Of a stretch of 64,000 nt of DNA, positions 25,297 through 34,042 are shown one piece after another (the first letter of the stretch is position 1; the number at the start of each line of letters is the position of its first letter). The notes beneath the pieces are model-generated. The model made no database searches and was not told the origin of the DNA. It saw only the letters and a list, made by a program, of their open reading frames with translations. The stretch comes from Nocardioides sp. QY071 (lineage in GTDB: Bacteria > Actinomycetota > Actinomycetes > Propionibacteriales > Nocardioidaceae). A program made the position numbers and the translations under genes. Location: positions 1,364,001 through 1,428,000 of the forward strand of contig NZ_CP124681.1 in assembly GCF_029961765.1 (NCBI RefSeq), given 5' to 3'.

Positions 25297-26598
25297 CTAC
25301 TCGTCGGGCGCGCTGGGGTCGCCGGTGTCGTGGAGGGGGTGGGTGCCGCGGTGGTCGACGCCGAACCGGAACCCGTTCGGGCTGGTCCACACGTAGGAGC
25401 CGGGCATCGGGGTGTCGTAGTGCCACGGTGAGTGGGTCTTGGCCCGGTGGTGTCGTCGGCACAGCGCGACCAGGTTGCACGGGCAGGTCTTGCCGCCCTC
25501 CCCGTAGGGCTGGTGGTGGTCGACGTCGCACCGGGTCGCGGGGCGGGTGCAGTGTGGGAAGCGGCAGGTGGGATCGCGGAGGATCACGCGGGTCCTGTGG
25601 CGGTCGGGGATCTCGTAGGCCGTGACGGGGACGTGGTCGGCCAGATCGATGACCGGCCGCACGATGATCGTGGTGTGTCGCGCACGCAGCCACTCCCGGA
25701 TCTGGGCGGTGGTGATGGGGCAGCGGCCTTCGTCCCAGCGGCCGACCGGGTTGTGCCCGGTCAGGGTGGTGTCGGTGAGGTGGATGTTGAGGACGACCTT
25801 GCGTCCCGGGACGGTCGCGACGACCTCGCCGGTGTCGGCGTCCGGGATCAACAGGTCCAGCGCGATGTCCTGGCGGGCGAGCTCCGCGGCAGCCTTGGAA
25901 CGCCGCACGTCCAGCGACGAGTCGTCACCGAGCTGACCCAACACCCGCGCGCGCCGGGACACAGCCAGGTCGAGGTCGTAGCCATCCGCGGCGTCCAGGA
26001 GTCCGTCGAGGTGGACCAGCCCGTGCTCGTCCACGTCGCCGAGGTCGAAGTGGCGGTGATCGCTCGCCTTCTGACGGTCGGCCTCGGCCCGCTCGGGGTC
26101 GAACCGCAGCACTGCTTCGGTGACGAGACGTTCGAGCTGGGCCCAGCCGACTCCGGAGGCGTTCCACAACTGCCGGTCCACGAACCCAGCCGCCTCAGCA
26201 CACAAGCCGTGGGTGAGGTCGGCGATCCGCTCGGCCCGCCACGGCGCCAACCGGCCGGAGGAGACGGCGGCGTAGACGTTGGGCAGCCGCCAGGCGCACT
26301 CGATGACGCGGCCGACGTACGCCTTCCCGCCGTCGGGCGTACGGTCGAGGACGGCGACGAGCTCCATCAACGCGAACTCCGACACCAGCGGTGCGCCGTC
26401 GCCTGCGATCGGGACACCGGTGTCGAGGTAGCCCTCGGTGATGGTCGCGGCCCCCTCAGGACCGGTGACGATGTGGTCGCTGGCCCACTCCACGATCGCG
26501 GTCCATTCCTCGACCAGGAGGTCGTTGCGGGCCCGGATGCCGGCGCTCAGCCGCGACAGCACAGGTGCTGTCGAGCGGGGCTGGGTCCCGAGATCCAT
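25297..26598 (-). CDS. DUF222-HNH endonuclease (13E12-repeat family)
   Basis: 433 residues. A long helical DUF222 region (about 30-290) is followed by a C-terminal HNH nuclease domain with CDVDHHQPYGEGGKTCPCN and LVALCRRHHRAKTH: the His-His pair, four zinc-type Cys and the final HH. This family is multi-copy in actinobacteria (REP13E12 elements of M. tuberculosis) and behaves like a dispersed repeat. A biological role is not established, and a selfish HNH element is one idea. The upstream side carries the degenerate tandem repeat at 26.7-27.26 kb. Confidence 0.88.
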   Translation of the reverse strand: MDLGTQPRSTAPVLSRLSAGIRARNDLLVEEWTAIVEWASDHIVTGPEGAATITEGYLDTGVPIAGDGAPLVSEFALMELVAVLDRTPDGGKAYVGRVIECAWRLPNVYAAVSSGRLAPWRAERIADLTHGLCAEAAGFVDRQLWNASGVGWAQLERLVTEAVLRFDPERAEADRQKASDHRHFDLGDVDEHGLVHLDGLLDAADGYDLDLAVSRRARVLGQLGDDSSLDVRRSKAAAELARQDIALDLLIPDADTGEVVATVPGRKVVLNIHLTDTTLTGHNPVGRWDEGRCPITTAQIREWLRARHTTIIVRPVIDLADHVPVTAYEIPDRHRTRVILRDPTCRFPHCTRPATRCDVDHHQPYGEGGKTCPCNLVALCRRHHRAKTHSPWHYDTPMPGSYVWTSPNGFRFGVDHRGTHPLHDTGDPSAPDE

Positions 26599-26721
26599 GA
26601 CTGGATTCTCCCACCCACCTCCGACACAATCGCGCGTCGGAAACCGCCTGTGGAGAGGGGAAACTCGATCCGTGGGGTGTGCGGAAATGACGTCACCAGC
26701 TGCAACCGAAGTGGCGTTGCG
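26599..26721. other. AT-richer leader of the HNH gene
   Basis: 123 bp with lower GC than the surroundings, between the HNH start and the repeat array. It holds the ribosome site (GGGAG) and presumably the promoter of the HNH gene. No further gene is visible. Confidence 0.4.
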
Positions 26722-27258
26722 GACCGTAGCCCGACCGCCGAACCCAGCCACCTCGCCGCCTTCCTCGCCAGCGCCTCTCCGAACGCAACGACCTACGGAG
26801 CCGAAGCCCGAGCACGGTCCCGGCAGCACGGCCAGGGGTCTCGAGACGGTCGCTGCGCGACCTCCTCGACCACCGGGGGCGCTGCGCGACCTCCTCGACC
26901 ACCGGGAACGCTGCGCGACCCTCCACCACTCGGGGATGGCACCGCCGCCCGACCGCCGAACCCAGCCACCTCGCCGCCGTCCTCGCCAGCGCCCTTTCAG
27001 AACGCAACCACCCCGGAGCCGAAGCCCGAGCACAGTCCCGGCAGCACGGCGAGGGGTCTCGAGACGGTCGCTGCGCGACCTCCTCGACCGCCGGGGGATG
27101 CGGACCGTAGCCCGACCGCGGAACTCGACGACCTCGCCGCCTTCCTCGTCGCTGCCCTTTCGGAACGAAATCGGCTACGGGGTCGAAGCCGAACAAAGTT
27201 CCGGCAGCACGGCCAGGGGGCTCGAGACGGTCGCTGCGCGACCTCCTCGACCACCGGA
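26722..27258. repeat. Degenerate triple tandem repeat (about 150-bp units) with palindromic ends
   Basis: Three units: about 26722-26877, 26947-27096 and 27100-27258. Each begins CCGACCGC(C/G)GAAC and ends with the hairpin module GGTCGC-TGC-GCGACC framed by TCGAG and CTCGA and closed by ACCACCGG or ACCGCCGG. Between units 1 and 2 are two short partial copies of the end module (26878-26940). Units keep a conserved frame on the plus strand (pattern TAExxxLAAxLAxALSERN), but unit 1 is shifted by a 1-base deletion. It looks like decayed copies of a gene 3' end plus an intergenic repeat. No intact gene lies in this 540 bp. Confidence 0.8.
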
Positions 27259-27261
27259 AGT

Positions 27262-28308
27262 TCAGCCCCGAGCCAGACCCATCCCCAGCCAGTCCGCCAA
27301 CGCGACCAGCTCGGCCTCGACCGCGTCGCCGACCTCAGGCTCCCAGGGGAGGTCCTCGTGCAACGCGTGCACGCGCAGCACCCCGGCCTTGCGGTCCGCC
27401 TTGGCGTCGAGCTTGCCGACCAGCCGGTCACCGAGGAGGACGGGCAGGGCGAAGTAGCCCCAGCGACGCGACGCGGCGGGCTTGTACATCTCGAGGACGT
27501 ACTCGAAGTCGAACAGGTCGAGCGCCCGCTCGCGGTCGTGGACCAGGCGGTCGAACGGCGACAGGAAGGCGCACCGCCCCGCGAAGGCCGAGTCGACCGC
27601 GAGCAGGGCATCGGGGTCGACTCGCCACGACCCGGCGCACCCTTCGACGATCGCCTCCTCGCCCGGCCCGGACCGCGCGATCCCCAGCGCGGCGAGCTCG
27701 CGCCGGTCGAGGGCAGCCCGCGCGTCGTCGTAGGCCGGGACGTCGAGGTCGCCCGGGTAGACCCGTTCGGGCAGGTCGTAGACCCGCAGCTTGCCGCGGC
27801 GCCCGGTGATCGCCACGTCACCCATCAAGGTGAGCACCTCGAGCAGGCGGTTGACGTTCTTGTCGTTGTTCCAGCCGCTCGACGCCCACGGCACCTCGCA
27901 GGTGTCGGGGATCTCCGCGGCGGTGCGCGCTCCCTCGGCGTCGAGCAGGCCCAGCACGTCAGCCCGGAACCGCTGGTTGGCCGCCAGCCACTCGTGGATC
28001 GTGGGGTGCAGGTCGTGGGGCGCGACGGCGAGCAGCAGGCCGATGTCGTCCATCGCGCGGACGTAGGACGACAGCTCGGCCAGCGAGCGCTCGGTCTCGA
28101 GCGCGAAGGTCAGGTCGGAGTGCTCGTAGCCCTCGCCCAGCCGCGACCACAGCACCAGGTCGACGCTCGGCGCGACGGCCGCGGTCGGGTCCACCTGGAG
28201 CAGGGTCAGCTCGTCGACCACCTCGGCCACCGACCGGGCGTGGCGGGCATCGAGGAGCTGCGCCCGGACCGCGATCCGCCGCGCCGCCTCACGCTCGAGC
28301 CGCAGCAC
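27262..28308 (-). CDS. Winged-helix crosslink-repair glycosylase (YcaQ/HTH_42 family)
   Basis: 348 residues. N-terminal RRIAVRAQLLDARHARSVAE and VVDELTLLQVDPTAAVAPS are typical of the COG3214 family, which includes E. coli YcaQ (AlkX), a glycosylase for DNA interstrand crosslinks. Winged-helix segments and the C-terminal FDFEYVLEMYKPAASRRWGY, FALPVLLGDRLVGKLDAKAD region match the family. The key QxD/QLD-type site appears as LLQVDPT. The GTG start has GAGGAG upstream, 10 bp after the DUF885 stop, so the two are cotranscribed. The first repeat unit abuts its stop. Confidence 0.82.
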   Translation of the reverse strand: MLRLEREAARRIAVRAQLLDARHARSVAEVVDELTLLQVDPTAAVAPSVDLVLWSRLGEGYEHSDLTFALETERSLAELSSYVRAMDDIGLLLAVAPHDLHPTIHEWLAANQRFRADVLGLLDAEGARTAAEIPDTCEVPWASSGWNNDKNVNRLLEVLTLMGDVAITGRRGKLRVYDLPERVYPGDLDVPAYDDARAALDRRELAALGIARSGPGEEAIVEGCAGSWRVDPDALLAVDSAFAGRCAFLSPFDRLVHDRERALDLFDFEYVLEMYKPAASRRWGYFALPVLLGDRLVGKLDAKADRKAGVLRVHALHEDLPWEPEVGDAVEAELVALADWLGMGLARG

Positions 28309-28318
28309 GCCGCGCTCC

Positions 28319-29989
28319 TCAGAGCCGACCGAGGGCGGCCTGCAGCGGGTCGAGGCCGAGACTGCCGAGGTCGAGAGCGGCGGTGTGGAAGGCCTTGAGG
28401 TCGAACGCCGCTCCGTGCCGAGCCTGCGCCGCCGCGCGGGACTCGAGCCAGATCCGCTCGCCCACCTTGTACGACGGAGCCTGGCCCGGCCAGCCGAGGT
28501 AGCGGTTGACCTCGAAGCGCAGCGAGCCGTCGTCCATGCGCGAGTGGGCACGCATGAACTCGTAGGCCAGGTCGGCGTCCCAGGTCTCGCCGGGCCGCCA
28601 GCCGAACGGGTTGTCGACCGGCACCGTGAGCCCGAGATGGACGCCGATGTCGACGACGACGCGCGCGGCGCGGAAGCCCTGCATGTCGAGGAAGCCGAGC
28701 CGGTCGCCCGGGTCGGCGAAGTAGCCGAGCTCGTCCATCAGCCGCTCGGCGTAGAGCGCCCAGCCCTCGCCGTGGCCGCTGACCCAGCACAGCAGCCGCT
28801 GCCAGCGGTTGAGCAGGTCGGCGCGGTGCACGGCCTGGGCGACCTGCAGGTGGTGGCCGGGCACGCCCTCGTGGAAGACCGTCGTCGTCTCGCGCCAGGT
28901 CGAGTAGCGCTCGTGGTCGTCGGTGAACGAGAACCACATGGTGCCGGGGCGGGAGAAGTCCTCGGTGGGTGGGGTGTACCAGGCGCCGCCGTCGTTGATC
29001 GGCGCGACCTTGCACTGCAGGGTGCGGATCGGCTCGGCGATGTCGAAGTGCACGCCGTCGAAGTCGGCGAGGATCGTGTCGGACCTCTCCTGCATCCACG
29101 CCTGGAACGCCTCGCGGCTCCCGCAGTCGCGCGCGGGGTCCGCGTCGAGGGCGGCGACGGCGTCGGCGACCGAGCCGCCAGGGACGATCCGCCCGGCCGT
29201 GGCGGCCATGTCGTCCTCGATCCGCTTGAGCTCCTCCCAGCCCCAGCGGTAGGTCTCCTCGAGGTCCACCGTGGCGCCGAGGAAGGATCGCGATTCCAGC
29301 GCATACCGATCACGTCCGACCCCGTCGACCTCGCGGCCGCGGGGGAGCAGGTCGGTGGTGACGAAGCGGCCGAACTCGGCGTACGCCGCCGAGGCGCTCG
29401 CCGCGGCCGCCGTGAGGGCCGCACGCTGAGCGTCCGGCGCTGCGGCCACGACATTCGCGAAGTAGTCGCCCGCGGCCCCGGCCTGACCGGTCCAGCCGCG
29501 CACCTGCTCGGCCACCTCGGCGTACTGCCGCTTCGCGGAGACCCGCCCGGCGGCCGCCTCCTCGAGCAGCGTGGTGCGGTAGCCCGCGAGCGCGGCCGGG
29601 ACCGCGGCCAGCCGCGAACCGATCGCCTCCCACTGCTCGGTGGTGTCGGTCGGCATCAGGTCGAACACCTCGCGCACCGCGTGGATCGCGCTCGAGATGA
29701 CCGAGAACTCGCTGCGCTCGACCCCGGCATCGGCCCGCTCGACGGTGAGCCCGACCCGCTCGAGGAAGGCCGCCTTGGCGACCTCCTCGCGCTCGTCGGC
29801 CGTCGCCAGCCCGGCGACGTCGGCCAGCGCCCGCCGGTGCAGCTCCTCGCTCGCCGCGAAGCCGTCGGGAGAGAGGTCGGGCAGCTTCCCGTCGTGGCCG
29901 GGGATGCCGGCGTAGGTCGCGGTCAGCGGGTCGAGGGCGGCGAGGTCCTCGACGAACCGGTCGGTGCGGGCGTCCACGAGTCGCGTCAT
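28319..29989 (-). CDS. DUF885 family putative metallopeptidase
   Basis: 556 residues, a normal family length. The zinc motif HEGVPGHHLQ lies near residue 370, followed by HGEGWALYAERL; together these are the HExxxGHxxQ-type active site of DUF885. Members are predicted metallopeptidases or hydrolases with unknown substrates. No signal peptide, so probably cytoplasmic. The ATG is 7 bases after TAGGGT (29997-30002, complement), a leaderless pattern. A palindrome at 30025-30038 lies at the -35 position. Confidence 0.85.
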   Translation of the reverse strand: MTRLVDARTDRFVEDLAALDPLTATYAGIPGHDGKLPDLSPDGFAASEELHRRALADVAGLATADEREEVAKAAFLERVGLTVERADAGVERSEFSVISSAIHAVREVFDLMPTDTTEQWEAIGSRLAAVPAALAGYRTTLLEEAAAGRVSAKRQYAEVAEQVRGWTGQAGAAGDYFANVVAAAPDAQRAALTAAAASASAAYAEFGRFVTTDLLPRGREVDGVGRDRYALESRSFLGATVDLEETYRWGWEELKRIEDDMAATAGRIVPGGSVADAVAALDADPARDCGSREAFQAWMQERSDTILADFDGVHFDIAEPIRTLQCKVAPINDGGAWYTPPTEDFSRPGTMWFSFTDDHERYSTWRETTTVFHEGVPGHHLQVAQAVHRADLLNRWQRLLCWVSGHGEGWALYAERLMDELGYFADPGDRLGFLDMQGFRAARVVVDIGVHLGLTVPVDNPFGWRPGETWDADLAYEFMRAHSRMDDGSLRFEVNRYLGWPGQAPSYKVGERIWLESRAAAQARHGAAFDLKAFHTAALDLGSLGLDPLQAALGRL

Positions 29990-30024
29990 GAGCCGAACCC
30001 TAGGAGCCGGGGCCGACAAGGGCA

Positions 30025-30038
30025 TCCCGATATCGGGA
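30025..30038. promoter_or_regulatory. Palindrome at the -35 position of the DUF885 promoter
   Basis: TCCCGATATCGGGA, a perfect 14-bp dyad 23-36 bp upstream of the -10 box. Operator candidate; the cognate regulator is unknown. Confidence 0.4.
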
Positions 30039-30047
30039 GAGCCGGGG

Positions 30048-30404
30048 TCAGGCTGGGGAGGAGGCCCGGCGCGCGCCCAGCACCAGCGCAGTGGCCACGG
30101 CCGCCTCGAGCGCGATGAACCCGGCCATCTTCAGGCTCGGCCGGCCCTCGAACGCGGCGGAGGCCGCCCGTCCGGCGGCCATCCCGGCGGTGGCGACCCC
30201 GATCGCGGTGCCGGACGCGGGCACCGCGACCAGGCTGGCGGCGAAGGCGAGCGGCAGGCCGCCGTACACGGCCCGGATCTCGGTGCGGGTGTCGGCGTTG
30301 GGTGCGGAGTAGCCGATCACCGCGGGCACGACGTCGGGCTTGAGGAAGGACGCGACGCCGAGCCCTGCGTAGGCCGCCGCGCCGGACGCGATGAGTCGGT
30401 TCAT
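30048..30404 (-). CDS. Small membrane protein, DUF4345-like
   Basis: 118 residues with four hydrophobic stretches and the motif YSAPNADTRTEIRAVYGGL, which resembles DUF4345 proteins. Function unknown. Start ATG with GAGGATG ribosome site. No operon partner is obvious; the upstream WYL gene ends 59 bp away on the same strand. Confidence 0.7.
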   Translation of the reverse strand: MNRLIASGAAAYAGLGVASFLKPDVVPAVIGYSAPNADTRTEIRAVYGGLPLAFAASLVAVPASGTAIGVATAGMAAGRAASAAFEGRPSLKMAGFIALEAAVATALVLGARRASSPA

Positions 30405-30463
30405 GGAGTCATCCTCGTCCGCGCGGACGGCGTGGGCATCCGACCGGGGTAGGACTCCGGGCC

Positions 30464-31423
30464 TCAGGAGCCGGCGACCGCGGCGGCGTACCTGTCCGCC
30501 AGCACCCGCAGGTGCTCGACCAGCGCGACCGGTGTCTCGACGGTGAAGTCCAGGCCGAGCATGCCGATCCACACCGCGACGACCTCCAGGCTGTCGCCGC
30601 CGGTGACGAGCACCGAACGGCCGTGCGGGAGCGGCTCGACGACGCCCACGGCCGGGTTGATCCGGGCCAGCACCTCCTCGGCGGGTGCGTCGATGACCAG
30701 CCGCGCGTGCACCGCCCAGCCGGTCCGCGCCACCTCGCGCACGACCAGCTCGGTCAGGTCGCCCGGCGGGGGAGCGGGACGGAAGGTGCGCCCGCCGGGG
30801 ATGCGCAGGGTCAGCCAGTCGACGCGGTACGGCGCCCACGCGCCCGTCGCGGGCAGCCGGCCGACCACGAACCACCGCCGCTGCCAGGCCACGAGGCGGT
30901 ACGGCTCGACCTCGAGCCGCTCCTGCGCCTCGCCGTAGAACGCGCGCAGCCCGCGGTGGTCGCGGATGGCGTCGGCGATCTCGGCGAGCACGCCGGCGTC
31001 CACCTCGGGGTCCTCGACGTTGGAGTCGGTGTTGACCGGCCCCGCCTCGGTGGCGTCCCGCAGTGAGGTGACCCGGCGACGCAGCCGGTCGGGCAGGACG
31101 TGCTCGAGCTTGGTGAGCGCCCGCCCGCCGCTGTCCTCGAAGCCGGCCACCCCGGTCAGCGTGCGCAGCCCGACGGCGACCGCTACGGCCTCCTCGTCGT
31201 CGAGGAGCAGCGGCGGGAGCTTGGCGCCGACGCCGAGCCGGTAGTGCCCGGTCCGCCCGCGTATCCCGGCGACGGGGTAGCCGAGCTCGCGCAGCCGGGC
31301 GACGTCGTTGCGCACGGTCCGCTCGGTCACGCCGAGTCGGGTGGCCAGCTCGGGGGCGGTCCACTCGACGCGCGCCTGGAGCAGTCCGAGCAGCTCGAGC
31401 ACCCGTCCCGAAGTATTTCGCAC
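30464..31423 (-). CDS. HTH/WYL-domain transcriptional regulator
   Basis: 319 residues. N-terminal DeoR-type winged helix (WTAPELATRLGVTERTVRND, VARLRELGYPV), a WYL domain (LEVEPYRLVAWQRRWFVVGR) and a C-terminal WCX-type extension. WYL regulators sense nucleic acid or small ligands and often repress a divergent gene. The epoxide hydrolase is the neighbour across a 54-bp gap that holds a perfect dyad. GTG start; TTTAAT 7 bases upstream gives a leaderless-type promoter. Confidence 0.88.
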   Translation of the reverse strand: MRNTSGRVLELLGLLQARVEWTAPELATRLGVTERTVRNDVARLRELGYPVAGIRGRTGHYRLGVGAKLPPLLLDDEEAVAVAVGLRTLTGVAGFEDSGGRALTKLEHVLPDRLRRRVTSLRDATEAGPVNTDSNVEDPEVDAGVLAEIADAIRDHRGLRAFYGEAQERLEVEPYRLVAWQRRWFVVGRLPATGAWAPYRVDWLTLRIPGGRTFRPAPPPGDLTELVVREVARTGWAVHARLVIDAPAEEVLARINPAVGVVEPLPHGRSVLVTGGDSLEVVAVWIGMLGLDFTVETPVALVEHLRVLADRYAAAVAGS

Positions 31424-31456
31424 GGAGCCGATTAAACAGGAAAGAACCCTTCCGCA

Positions 31457-31479
31457 ATGGCACTTAACGTCAGTGCCAT
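31457..31479. promoter_or_regulatory. Operator candidate spanning -10 and start codon of epoxide hydrolase
   Basis: ATGGCACT-TAACGTC-AGTGCCAT, perfect 8-bp arms. The spacer contains the -10 box TAACGT (31465-31470), and the right arm includes the ATG at 31478. Binding here would block the promoter directly. The WYL protein is the likely ligand. Confidence 0.6.
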
Positions 31480-32590
31480 GAACCAGATCACCCCCTTCGT
31501 CATCGACATCCCGCAGACCGACCTCGACGACCTCCGGGCCCGACTCGACCGCACCCGGTTCGCCCCCGCGGTCCCCGGCGACTCGTGGGACTACGGCACC
31601 CCGGAGTCCTACCTGCGCGGCATGGTCGAGCAGTGGAAGGACTTCGACTGGCGCGCCGTCGAGGCCCGCCTCAACGCGTACGACGGCTTCGTGACCGAGG
31701 TCGACGGCCAGCGGATCCACTTCCTCCACGTCCGCTCGAAGCACGCCGACGCGACGCCGCTGCTGCTCGCGCACACCTATCCCGGCTCACAGCTCGACTT
31801 CCTCGACATGATCGGCCCGCTCGTCGACCCCGAGGCCCACGGCGGCACCGCCGACCAGGCCTTCCACCTCGTCATCCCGTCGATGCCGGGCTTCGGCTTC
31901 TCGACCCCCGTGGTCGACACCGGCTGGACGATGAAGCGGGTCGCGGCGGCGTACGACGTCCTGATGCGCCGCCTCGGCTACGACTCCTACGGCATCCACG
32001 GCAGCGACGGCGGCGCCATGGTCGGCCGCGAGCTCGCGGTCACGAACCCCGAGGGCTTCCGCGGCGCGCACGTGCTGCACCTGTTCTCGTTCCCGAGCGG
32101 CGATCCGGCGGAGTTCGAGGGCTTCGGCCCCAAGGAGTACGCCGCGCTCGAGCACATGGGCTGGTTCCAGTCGGTCGGCGGCTACAACCAGATGAACGGC
32201 ACCCGCCCGCAGACGGTGGCCGCCGGCCTCGCCGACTCGCCGGTCGCCGTGCTCGCCTACAGCGAGCTGTTCGAGAGCTTCGGCAACGGCACCAGCCTGG
32301 TCGCGCCGGAGCAGGTGCTCGCCCAGGCGACGCTGTACTGGCTGACGAACACCTACGGCGCCGCTGCGCGCTACCACTACGAGGAGCAGCACGCCGGTGC
32401 CGAGCCGGTCGTCAGCAGCGGCCGGATCGGGGTCGCGGTCTTCAAGGACGACTTCCAGACGATCCGCTCGCTGGCCGAGCGGGACAACGCGAACATCGCG
32501 CACTGGTCGGAGTTCCCGCGCGGCGGCCACTTCGCCGCGATGGAGGTCCCGCAGGACGTGGTCGCCGACCTCCGGGTGTTCTTCGGCTGA
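31478..32590 (+). CDS. Epoxide hydrolase (EHN domain, alpha/beta hydrolase)
   Basis: 370 residues. An N-terminal EHN segment (FVIDIPQTDLDDLRARLDRT) precedes an alpha/beta hydrolase domain with HTYPGS (oxyanion HGxP-like) and the nucleophile Asp in IHGSDGGAMV. The lid region and a catalytic His in RGGHFAAMEVP follow. It should hydrate an epoxide to a diol; the substrate is unknown. The start at 31478 follows TAACGT by 7 bases. An ATG at 31457 is also in frame but lies inside the dyad. Confidence 0.88.
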   Translation: MNQITPFVIDIPQTDLDDLRARLDRTRFAPAVPGDSWDYGTPESYLRGMVEQWKDFDWRAVEARLNAYDGFVTEVDGQRIHFLHVRSKHADATPLLLAHTYPGSQLDFLDMIGPLVDPEAHGGTADQAFHLVIPSMPGFGFSTPVVDTGWTMKRVAAAYDVLMRRLGYDSYGIHGSDGGAMVGRELAVTNPEGFRGAHVLHLFSFPSGDPAEFEGFGPKEYAALEHMGWFQSVGGYNQMNGTRPQTVAAGLADSPVAVLAYSELFESFGNGTSLVAPEQVLAQATLYWLTNTYGAAARYHYEEQHAGAEPVVSSGRIGVAVFKDDFQTIRSLAERDNANIAHWSEFPRGGHFAAMEVPQDVVADLRVFFG

Positions 32591-32600
32591 GCCGTTCGAC

Positions 32601-32631
32601 GAAACCCCGGGGCGAGTACCCCCGGGGTTTC
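32601..32631 (+). terminator. Strong hairpin terminator after epoxide hydrolase
   Basis: GAAACCCCGGGG paired with CCCCGGGGTTTC around a 7-base loop, starting 11 bp after the stop. The arms are self-complementary, and the GGGGTTTC end gives a short T-run. Confidence 0.85.
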
Positions 32632-32663
32632 CTCATGGCCGCTGCTGCGCCAAGGTAGAGCCC

Positions 32664-33491
32664 GTGACTTCCGGCTCCACTCCGACCCCCACCCGTGGAC
32701 CGCTCGACGGCGACCGTCTCGCCGGCGCGTCCGACCTGACCCCCGACCTCACCTTCGAGCTGCTCGCCGAGACACCCTCGACCAACGAGGTCGCGGCCGA
32801 GCGGGCCCGGGCCGGTGCACACGAGGGCCTCGTGGTCGTCGCCGACCACCAGTCGTCGGGCCGCGGCCGCCTCGACCGCACCTGGGAGACGCCACCGGGC
32901 ACTGCGGTGACCTTCTCGCTGGTGCTGCGACCGACGGTGCCGCCGGCGTCCTGGCCGTGGCTCCCGCTGCTCGTCGGCCACAACGTGGCGAAGGCGATCA
33001 CGGCGCTCGGCTACGACGCGAAGGTCAAGTGGCCCAACGACGTCCTCCTCGACGCCGACCGCAAGGTCGCGGGCATCCTCGTCGAGCGGGTCGAGACCCC
33101 GACCGGTCCCGCCGCCATCGTCGGCGTCGGCATCAACGTGGCGATGACCGCCGACGAGCTGCCCGTCCCGACCGCGACCAGCCTCGCCGTCGCCGGCCCC
33201 GGCGCGCCCGACCGCACCTCGGTCCTCCTCGCCGTGGTCGCGGCCGTCCGTGAGGGGTACGACGTGTGGCAGGCCGGCGGCGAGCAGGGCACCACGCGCC
33301 TGGCGACGTCGTACCGCTCCCACTGCGCGACCCTCGGTCGCGACGTGCGCGTCGAGCTGCCCGGCGGCGGGGAGCTGCTCGGCCGGGCCACCGACATCGA
33401 CGACGACGGCCGGCTCGTGGTCACCACGGCCGCCGGGACCGAGCGGGTCGGCGCCGGCGACGTGATCCACGTCCGCCCGACCTCGGCCTGA
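32664..33491 (+). CDS. birA: Biotin--[acetyl-CoA-carboxylase] ligase
   Basis: 275 residues. It activates biotin with ATP and transfers it to the biotin carrier domain of acyl-CoA carboxylases. Core motifs are ETPSTNEVA, the biotinyl-AMP loop SSGRGRLDRTW, KWPNDVLLD, KVAGILVE and GVGINVAM, with a C-terminal SH3-like domain. It lacks the N-terminal DNA-binding domain of E. coli BirA, so it is a ligase without repressor function. GTG start; CAAGGT 7 bases upstream is a weak -10 candidate. A PH-domain gene follows 29 bp downstream. Confidence 0.95.
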   Translation: MTSGSTPTPTRGPLDGDRLAGASDLTPDLTFELLAETPSTNEVAAERARAGAHEGLVVVADHQSSGRGRLDRTWETPPGTAVTFSLVLRPTVPPASWPWLPLLVGHNVAKAITALGYDAKVKWPNDVLLDADRKVAGILVERVETPTGPAAIVGVGINVAMTADELPVPTATSLAVAGPGAPDRTSVLLAVVAAVREGYDVWQAGGEQGTTRLATSYRSHCATLGRDVRVELPGGGELLGRATDIDDDGRLVVTTAAGTERVGAGDVIHVRPTSA

Positions 33492-33520
33492 TCGGGCCCA
33501 CTTGATGGAATGATCTGACC

Positions 33521-34042
33521 GTGGCCATCTCGAAGAAGCTGCTCAACCCCGGCGAGCGACTCGTGCTCAGCACCCGCCAGCACCCCAAGGCGCTGTTCGG
33601 GCCGATCCTCGCGCTCGTGGTGCTCCTCGCCATCGGCGTCGCCGCGCAGGTCCTCCTCGACGACACCGGCTTCCAGCGGGTGCTCACCCTCATCGTGTGG
33701 GTGCTCGTGATCATCGGGATCCTGTGGTTCTCCGTGCGCCCGTTCCTCGACTGGCTGACCACGGTGCACGCGTTCACGGACCGCCGGCTGATCACCCGCA
33801 ACGGGATCATCACGCGCCGCGGCCACGACATCCCGCTCGCGCGCGTCAGCGACATCGCGATGGAGATCAACCTGCTCGACCGGCCGTTCGGCTGTGGCAG
33901 CCTGCTGATCTCCGACGCCTCGACCTTCGGCACGGTGCGCCTCAACGACATCCCGCACGTGGAGGCCACCCAGCGCCAGCTCAACGAGCTGCTCCACGAG
34001 CTGCACAGCGGGCCGGCGCCGCGCCGGGACGAAGGTGTCTGA
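33521..34042 (+). CDS. PH-domain membrane protein (Rv3278c-like)
   Basis: 173 residues: two transmembrane helices (about 26-45 and 53-75), then a single bPH2 domain (VHAFTDRRLITRNGIITRRG, then ARVSDIAMEINLLDRPFGCG). The position between birA and purK is conserved in actinobacteria (M. tuberculosis Rv3278c). Function unknown. The next gene starts inside its last codons (8-bp overlap), so the two are cotranslated. Confidence 0.85.
   Translation: MAISKKLLNPGERLVLSTRQHPKALFGPILALVVLLAIGVAAQVLLDDTGFQRVLTLIVWVLVIIGILWFSVRPFLDWLTTVHAFTDRRLITRNGIITRRGHDIPLARVSDIAMEINLLDRPFGCGSLLISDASTFGTVRLNDIPHVEATQRQLNELLHELHSGPAPRRDEGV

Noticed and set aside
26722..27258. Possible CRISPR array
   Set aside because: Units are about 150 bp, differ from each other along their length, have no unique spacers of constant size, and no cas gene is present.
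26438..27457. Plus-strand frame across the repeat array
   Set aside because: It only strings together the repeat units and shadows of the HNH and YcaQ genes. The unit frame is broken by a 1-base deletion in unit 1.
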